Source: Collinsella sp. (GTDB lineage: Bacteria; Actinomycetota; Coriobacteriia; Coriobacteriales; Coriobacteriaceae). From it: 54,483 bases of DNA. The notes beneath the pieces were generated by a model. That model was not told where the DNA came from, made no database searches, and was given only the letters and a program-made list of their open reading frames with translations. Where the stretch lies: positions 1-54,483 of the forward strand of contig DXLP01000019.1 of assembly GCA_019414645.1 (NCBI GenBank), in the 5' to 3' direction. Of the stretch, positions 50,491 through 54,483 are shown in pieces; the first letter of the stretch is position 1, and every line of letters starts with the position of its first letter. Position numbers and translations under genes: made by a program.

Positions 50491-50582
50491 TACTATAAGA
50501 TTGTGGAAAACACTACTACAAGATTATGGAAAACGCTACTGCGAGATTATGGCAAATGATACTATACGATTATGGTAACAGC
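50491..50582 (+). repeat. Four 23-bp iterons upstream of the second ATPase gene
   Basis: Copies start at 50491, 50514, 50537 and 50560, each reading TACTRYRAGATTRTGGMAAA with small changes. The exact 23-bp period ends 18 bp before the start codon. Probably operators for autoregulation. Confidence 0.85.
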
Positions 50583-50600
50583 GTTATAAGGGGCGTTGAT

Positions 50601-51770
50601 ATGGCCGAGTACATTAACAGGGATTTGCATGAGTTGCTCATTCGCATGGCGGGTTGGTTTCCTGTTGTGTCGTTGACGGGGCCTAGGCAGAGCGGAAAGT
50701 CTACGCTGGTTAGGCATGCCTTTCCCGACTATTCCTATGTCACGCTTGAGGACCCCCAAACGAGGCGCGCGGCCTTGGAGGATCCGGTGAGTTTTATCCG
50801 CAACCGAAAGGGCGGACTCATCATCGATGAGGCGCAATACGCCCCGGATTTGTTCTCGATGATCCAGGTTGTTTCGGATGAGCGGGGAGATGCCGGTCAA
50901 TACATCCTTACGGGATCGCAAAACTTTTTGATGATGAAAAGCATCGGCCAGTCTCTTGCCGGGCGAGTCGGGATCTTAAAATTGCTGCCATTTTCGTTTC
51001 GAGAAGCGGAGAGGGGCCAGCAGGGGCAGTTGGAAGTGGATTTGTTTGCGCTCGAAGGGGGATACCCTCGCCTGCGTTCCGCCGGAATGCCGTCCTCGGT
51101 TTATTTCCCCAGCTATATTGATACCTATGTTGAGCGCGATGTTGTGGGCTTGCTTGACGTGCGCAATAAAGCGGAGTTTCATAAGTTACTGTCCATAATT
51201 GCCCAGAGCGCCGGTGCTCTCATTAATATATCTTCGCTTTCTCGAGATACGGGTGTGAACGTATCGACCATTAAAAGCTGGTTGTCTATCCTGGAGCAGA
51301 GCTACCTGACGTTTTCACTGCAGCCTTATTATGCAAATGCCAGGAAACGTTTGACTAAAACGCCCAAGCTTTATTTTTACGACACGGGGCTGCTCTGCTA
51401 CTTGCTCAAAATTGGATCACTGGAGCAACTTTTGGAGAGCCCTTATCTGGGGGCAGTTTTCGAAAACCTCATCGTTTCCGAAACGGCGAAGAGCCATCTC
51501 AACGTGGGCGAGAATCCCGAGTTGTATTTCTATAGGGACGACGGCAAGCGAGAAATCGATTTGCTCGACTGCACAAACTCAGGGAGTCCCAAGGCTATCG
51601 AAATAAAATCATCCAGAACGTATCACGATAAGTACGCCCGCCATTTACAGGCTGTATGCGATGAGATCGACATTGCAAAAGATGCGCGCTATGTTGTGGC
51701 CCGCGTGGATTCAACGTATGAGTCGAAAGACTGTAGCGTGGTCTCGGCGCGTGATTGGCTTTTGCGATAA
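50601..51770 (+). CDS. AAA ATPase with DUF4143-like domain, second copy
   Basis: 389 residues. Walker A VSLTGPRQSGKSTLV (about 24-38), Walker B GGLIIDEAQYAP (about 74), then ILTGSQNFLMMKSI, the DUF4143-like part SYIDTYVERDVVGLLDVRNKAEFHKLLSIIAQSAG, INISSLSRDTGVNVSTIKSWLSILEQSYL and a nuclease-like end (FYRDDGKREIDLLD, KAIEIKSSRTY). It is a distant relative of the ATPase at 23813, not a recent duplicate. The ATG at 50601 follows ATAAGGGGCGTTGAT; a longer frame would translate the iterons. Composition is AT-rich compared with neighbours, suggesting transfer. Possibly defence or mobile-element linked; function unproven. Confidence 0.87.
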   Translation: MAEYINRDLHELLIRMAGWFPVVSLTGPRQSGKSTLVRHAFPDYSYVTLEDPQTRRAALEDPVSFIRNRKGGLIIDEAQYAPDLFSMIQVVSDERGDAGQYILTGSQNFLMMKSIGQSLAGRVGILKLLPFSFREAERGQQGQLEVDLFALEGGYPRLRSAGMPSSVYFPSYIDTYVERDVVGLLDVRNKAEFHKLLSIIAQSAGALINISSLSRDTGVNVSTIKSWLSILEQSYLTFSLQPYYANARKRLTKTPKLYFYDTGLLCYLLKIGSLEQLLESPYLGAVFENLIVSETAKSHLNVGENPELYFYRDDGKREIDLLDCTNSGSPKAIEIKSSRTYHDKYARHLQAVCDEIDIAKDARYVVARVDSTYESKDCSVVSARDWLLR

Positions 51771-51790
51771 CAAGTTCGGCGTATTAACAA

Positions 51791-52082
51791 CTGCCGCGAA
51801 GGGTCCGGATCCCTTTCGCGGCGGTTTTTTGCCGATCCGGTGCGCCTCAGATGCAAGTGAGTAGACTTTTTTGGATTTACCGAGCACATCGCGACAAATG
51901 CTCGGTAAAACTGCAGGTCAGCGCTGTGGCGATTTGGCGTGTGCTCGGATTCCTGCAAAAAATCTACTCACTTGGTTTTTGCTGTTAGAAGGCCGCCGCG
52001 AGGGAAAGTAGTTCCCTCGCGGCGGCCTTGGTGTTTTCCCAGATAAAACCTGCCAAAATAAACCTGTCCCTTTTTGGCAGGT
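51791..52082. repeat. Composite terminator/hairpin element, copy 2
   Basis: Same four parts as 37823-38115: terminator 51791-51830, 119-nt structure 51855-51973, second terminator 51989-52029, and hairpin 52048-52082 (ACCTGCCAAAA/TTTTTGGCAGGT). The middle structure has the same length in both copies (119 nt) while several inner stem bases differ on both strands. Confidence 0.8.
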
Positions 52083-52146
52083 CTCTATTTGGTATGGCTG
52101 ACCGGTTTGGGCTGTCTTGGAGAAAGCCCATGAGGCGGCACACAGG

Positions 52147-52787
52147 CTAATCCTGCGTGTCGCCTCCGTACATGTAGACGATAAAGCCGTCGCCGGTGTC
52201 TTGGCTGTGATCTTCTAGGATGCGCTTCATGTTGAGGTGCTCGTAGAACTGCCAGTCAGAGTTGCAGTCGCTCATCAGGAAGAACTTGGTGCAGCCTGCC
52301 CGGGCGAGCTCGGCGCGGGCAAGGTCGATGAGCGCGCGGCCGAGCCCTTTGCCCTGCCACTCGGGCACGATGATGATGAGCCCTGGGCATACTCATTGCC
52401 CGTGGCGGCAAAGCGGTCGGCCGTGGCCTTCTCGCGGCTGTCGCCAAAGAGCGAGCCCTCGAGCTTGGCGTCGGCGGTCTTTGCCATCTCGGTTGCCTGG
52501 GCGAACATCTCGTCGTAGCAGGGCACCCACGTGGGATTGGTACGCGGCTTGCCGTCCTCGAAGATGCCGATGCAGCAGGCGGCGATAATGCGGCCCTCGG
52601 CCTCGGCGACAAGCGCGATAGGTGAGCGCTGTAGCTGCATGGTGATGTTAAAGCGCGCGCAGAAATCGGCAGCTTCGACGTCACCGCGGTTGCGCAGCGT
52701 GTTGCACCACAGCTGGTTGTAGATGGCGGCGATGCCAGCCAGGTCGTCGAGCGTGGCGGCGCGCAGGGTTACGTTGTCAAGGCTCAT
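52147..52787 (-). pseudogene. GNAT acetyltransferase gene broken by a frameshift
   Basis: The first part (from ATG 52787, after GGAAGGAGCCTCC) encodes MSLDNVTLRAATLDDLAGIAAIYNQLW through NEYAQG. The rest, in another frame, continues IIIVPEWQGKGLGRALIDLARAELARAGCTKFFLMSDCNSDWQFYEHLNMK to the stop at 52147, including the acetyl-CoA loop QGKGLGRA. Restoring one base in the GGG run near 52382 joins the two, so a one-base deletion has split the gene. It would have been about 213 residues. A sequencing error in the homopolymer is an alternative. Confidence 0.8.
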
Positions 52788-52932
52788 GGAGGCTCCTTCC
52801 AAGGTGGGTCAGGCCACCTCTGAGTGTGACATGGGCGCGCCGTCGCCGCATCAATCATTCGGCAGACGAGTCCCGTTCCCTCGGGGACGGAGGAAAAGGG
52901 GCCACGAGCGAGGATTTTCGGACGCTTGCTCG

Positions 52933-53000
52933 ACGAGAGTGGATAATCTCCCACTTTCAGCGCGATCCTAGGCCAAAAACGGGAGATTATCCACTCTCGT
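52933..53000. repeat. Inverted repeat with perfect 20-bp arms
   Basis: ACGAGAGTGGATAATCTCCC (52933-52952) and its exact complement (52981-53000) flank 28 bp. A half copy, GAGAGTGGATAGTCT, occurs at 54381. It lies upstream of the DAHP synthase gene. Confidence 0.8.
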
Positions 53001-53127
53001 GGTAAGCGACCCGCGCGTTATCCATTCCCTTTTTGGTTGGTCGTGCTTGCACTTTAGCGTGCGACAGCGGATAATGCCGAGCATTCGACGATTCAAGCTT
53101 AGACTTCTTTGATTGAGGAGGCCCCGC

Positions 53128-54159
53128 ATGGCCATGGAATTTAAACGCAGGCTGCCGATCCCCATGGAGATCCGCGAGGAAATGCCGCTGTCCGCTGAGC
53201 TTACTGCTAAGAAGCAGGCATTCGACGCCGAGGTCGCCAAGGTCTTTACCGGCGAGGACGCGCGCAAGGTGCTCATCATCGGACCGTGCTCTGCCGACCG
53301 CGAGGACTCGGTCCTCGAGTACATGAACCGCCTGGCCAAAACCGCCGAGGAGGTCAAGGACAAGCTCATCATCATCCCGCGCGTCTACACCAACAAGCCG
53401 CGCACCAAGGGCACCGGTTACAAGGGCCTGCTGCACAACCCCGATCCCGAGGCGCCCGACGATCTGCTCGAAGGCGTTAAGGCCATTCGCCACATGCACT
53501 TGCGCGTCATCGAGGAGACTGGCTTCTTCACTGCCGACGAGATGCTCTACCCGTCCAACTACCAGTACCTCGTCGACCTGTTGAGCTACGTCGCCGTGGG
53601 TGCGCGTTCGGTCGAGAACCAGGAGCACCGTCTGGTGTCGAGCGGCATTTCGGTGCCGGTGGGCATGAAAAATCCTACAGCCGGTTCCACTACCGTCATG
53701 CTCAACTCCATCTACGCCGCCCAGGCGCACCAGAGCTTTATCTTCCGCAACTGGGAGGTCGAGTGCGACGGCAACCCGCTCGCGCACGCCGTCATGCGCG
53801 GCTACATCGGTCTCGACGGTCGCACTTACCCCAATTACCACTACGAGCACCTGGAGCGCCTTGCCGAGCGCTATACCGAGCACGCCGGCTACGCCAACCC
53901 GGCGGCGGTTATCGACTGCAACCATGACAACTCGGGCAAGCGCCCGCTGGAGCAGTATCGCATCTGCAAGGAAGTGCTCGACAGCTGTCGCCGCAACGAA
54001 TCCATCTCCAAACTGGTCAAGGGCTTTATGATCGAGTCCTACCTGGAGGATGGCAACCAGCCGGTCGACGGCGGCGTCTTTGGCAAGTCGATCACCGACC
54101 CGTGCCTGGGCTGGGAAAAGACCGACTATCTGATCCACGAGATCGCGGAGCGTGTTTAG
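53128..54159 (+). CDS. 3-deoxy-7-phosphoheptulonate synthase (DAHP synthase, class I)
   Basis: 343 residues. It condenses phosphoenolpyruvate with erythrose-4-phosphate, the first step of aromatic amino acid synthesis. Motifs: IIGPCSADREDSVLEYMNRLA, RVYTNKPRTKGTGYKGLLHNPD, EMLYPSNYQYLVDLLSYVAVGARSVENQEHRLVSSG, GMKNPTAGST, and IDCNHDNSGK with metal ligands. The AroF/G/H class fits. The ATG at 53128 follows GAGGAGGCCCCGC. It is a single gene; a copy of the two-hairpin element starts at its very last base, and no trp-type attenuator or T-box is evident upstream. Confidence 0.93.
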   Translation: MAMEFKRRLPIPMEIREEMPLSAELTAKKQAFDAEVAKVFTGEDARKVLIIGPCSADREDSVLEYMNRLAKTAEEVKDKLIIIPRVYTNKPRTKGTGYKGLLHNPDPEAPDDLLEGVKAIRHMHLRVIEETGFFTADEMLYPSNYQYLVDLLSYVAVGARSVENQEHRLVSSGISVPVGMKNPTAGSTTVMLNSIYAAQAHQSFIFRNWEVECDGNPLAHAVMRGYIGLDGRTYPNYHYEHLERLAERYTEHAGYANPAAVIDCNHDNSGKRPLEQYRICKEVLDSCRRNESISKLVKGFMIESYLEDGNQPVDGGVFGKSITDPCLGWEKTDYLIHEIAERV

Positions 54160-54299
54160 TTACGCGGGTTTACCAACCCGCGTAACGGCTCGACGCTGCG
54201 CGCCGCCCAGAGCGACAATTTGTCATTCAAAAGGCAAGGCATGACCAGAAGGTCAATGCCCTGCCTTTTTCATGCCAACTTGTACGCTCTGGACGGCGC
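54159..54299 (+). repeat. Two-hairpin structured element, copy C (candidate RNA)
   Basis: Hairpin 1 (54159-54186, GTTACGCGGGTT, loop TACC) starts on the final G of the DAHP synthase stop codon. The linker GGCTCGACGCTGC is as in copy B. Hairpin 2 outer arms are 54200-54218 and 54280-54299, and the tip is GGCATGACC-AGAA-GGTCAATGCC. The one-base bulge before the CAA/TTG closing pairs is in the same place as in copies A and B. Confidence 0.75.
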
Positions 54300-54483
54300 T
54301 CGCTGTCCGTCCTCTACCTGCGGAGTTGTCCTGCTCCAGGGCACTCATTGGGGACAGACTTAAATGAGTGCTCGCAGAATGAGAGTGGATAGTCTGCCGT
54401 TTATAAGTAGTTGTTGGTGACGTTCTTGTTGTTTGACTAGTCGTTTAAGAACGTCCATTACAGTCGAAATTGTCAGCCCGGGC
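54300..54483. other. Right edge: small inverted repeats, no gene
   Basis: GCACTCATT/AATGAGTGC (54341-54371) encloses GGGGACAG. A half copy of the 52933 repeat is at 54381. GACGTTCTT/AAGAACGTC (54419-54455) is another hairpin. No coding frame is supported. Confidence 0.5.

Noticed and set aside
52147..52368. Separate short acetyltransferase gene
   Set aside because: It is only the C-terminal half of a GNAT domain and continues the frame of 52787 after a one-base shift.

Overview
The window looks like a chromosomal segment of a gut Coriobacteriia, most likely Collinsella or a close relative. This is an inference from the moderately high GC, from the stacked lactose/tagatose-6-phosphate PTS genes, from the strictly anaerobic-style flavodiiron protein and from the gene content as a whole. 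No rRNA, tRNA or CRISPR array was seen.

Region 1 (about 0.5-30 kb) is devoted to galactosides. It holds galM and divergent lacR, then a lower-GC block with a GntR regulator, a TIM-barrel protein and a lactose/cellobiose-type EIICB, followed by a broken second lacR. A Fic protein with a large palindromic operator comes next. Two parallel modules follow (lacE1-lacG1 with lacI1; lacE2-lacG2 with lacI2), then one shared EIIA (lacF), a membrane protein, and the tagatose-6-phosphate genes lacA-lacB-lacX-lacC. An AAA ATPase gene lies between direct repeats, and the Leloir genes galK-galT with divergent galR close the region. A class II aldolase with its DeoR regulator (31-33 kb) probably finishes the tagatose route. 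Together these genes would import lactose or related beta-galactosides as phosphorylated sugars, split them with LacG, send galactose-6-phosphate through LacAB, LacC and the aldolase, and send free galactose through GalM, GalK and GalT.

Region 2 (33-38 kb) holds a NUDIX-Vsr fusion protein and a BceAB-like ABC transporter. Region 3 (38-50 kb) is an agmatine deiminase cluster: a membrane LuxR regulator resembling AguR, putrescine carbamoyltransferase, an antiporter and agmatine deiminase. A second antiporter, a second membrane LuxR regulator, an amidohydrolase and a MATE exporter follow. No carbamate kinase is present. Region 4 (50-54 kb) has a second AAA ATPase with promoter iterons, a frameshifted acetyltransferase and a DAHP synthase.

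The most unusual content is between the genes. I see (i) a family of about 140-nt two-hairpin elements just after stop codons, with compensatory changes between copies; (ii) six palindromes of about 60 bp arranged as three tandem pairs; (iii) a recurrent CCGYGAACGGT box upstream of sugar and agmatine operons; (iv) LacR direct-repeat operators at three promoters; (v) two LacI operator sets with diverged half-sites; (vi) a duplicated 300-bp terminator/hairpin composite; and (vii) several near-perfect inverted repeats, some with a GGGGACAG loop. All comparisons were made by eye.
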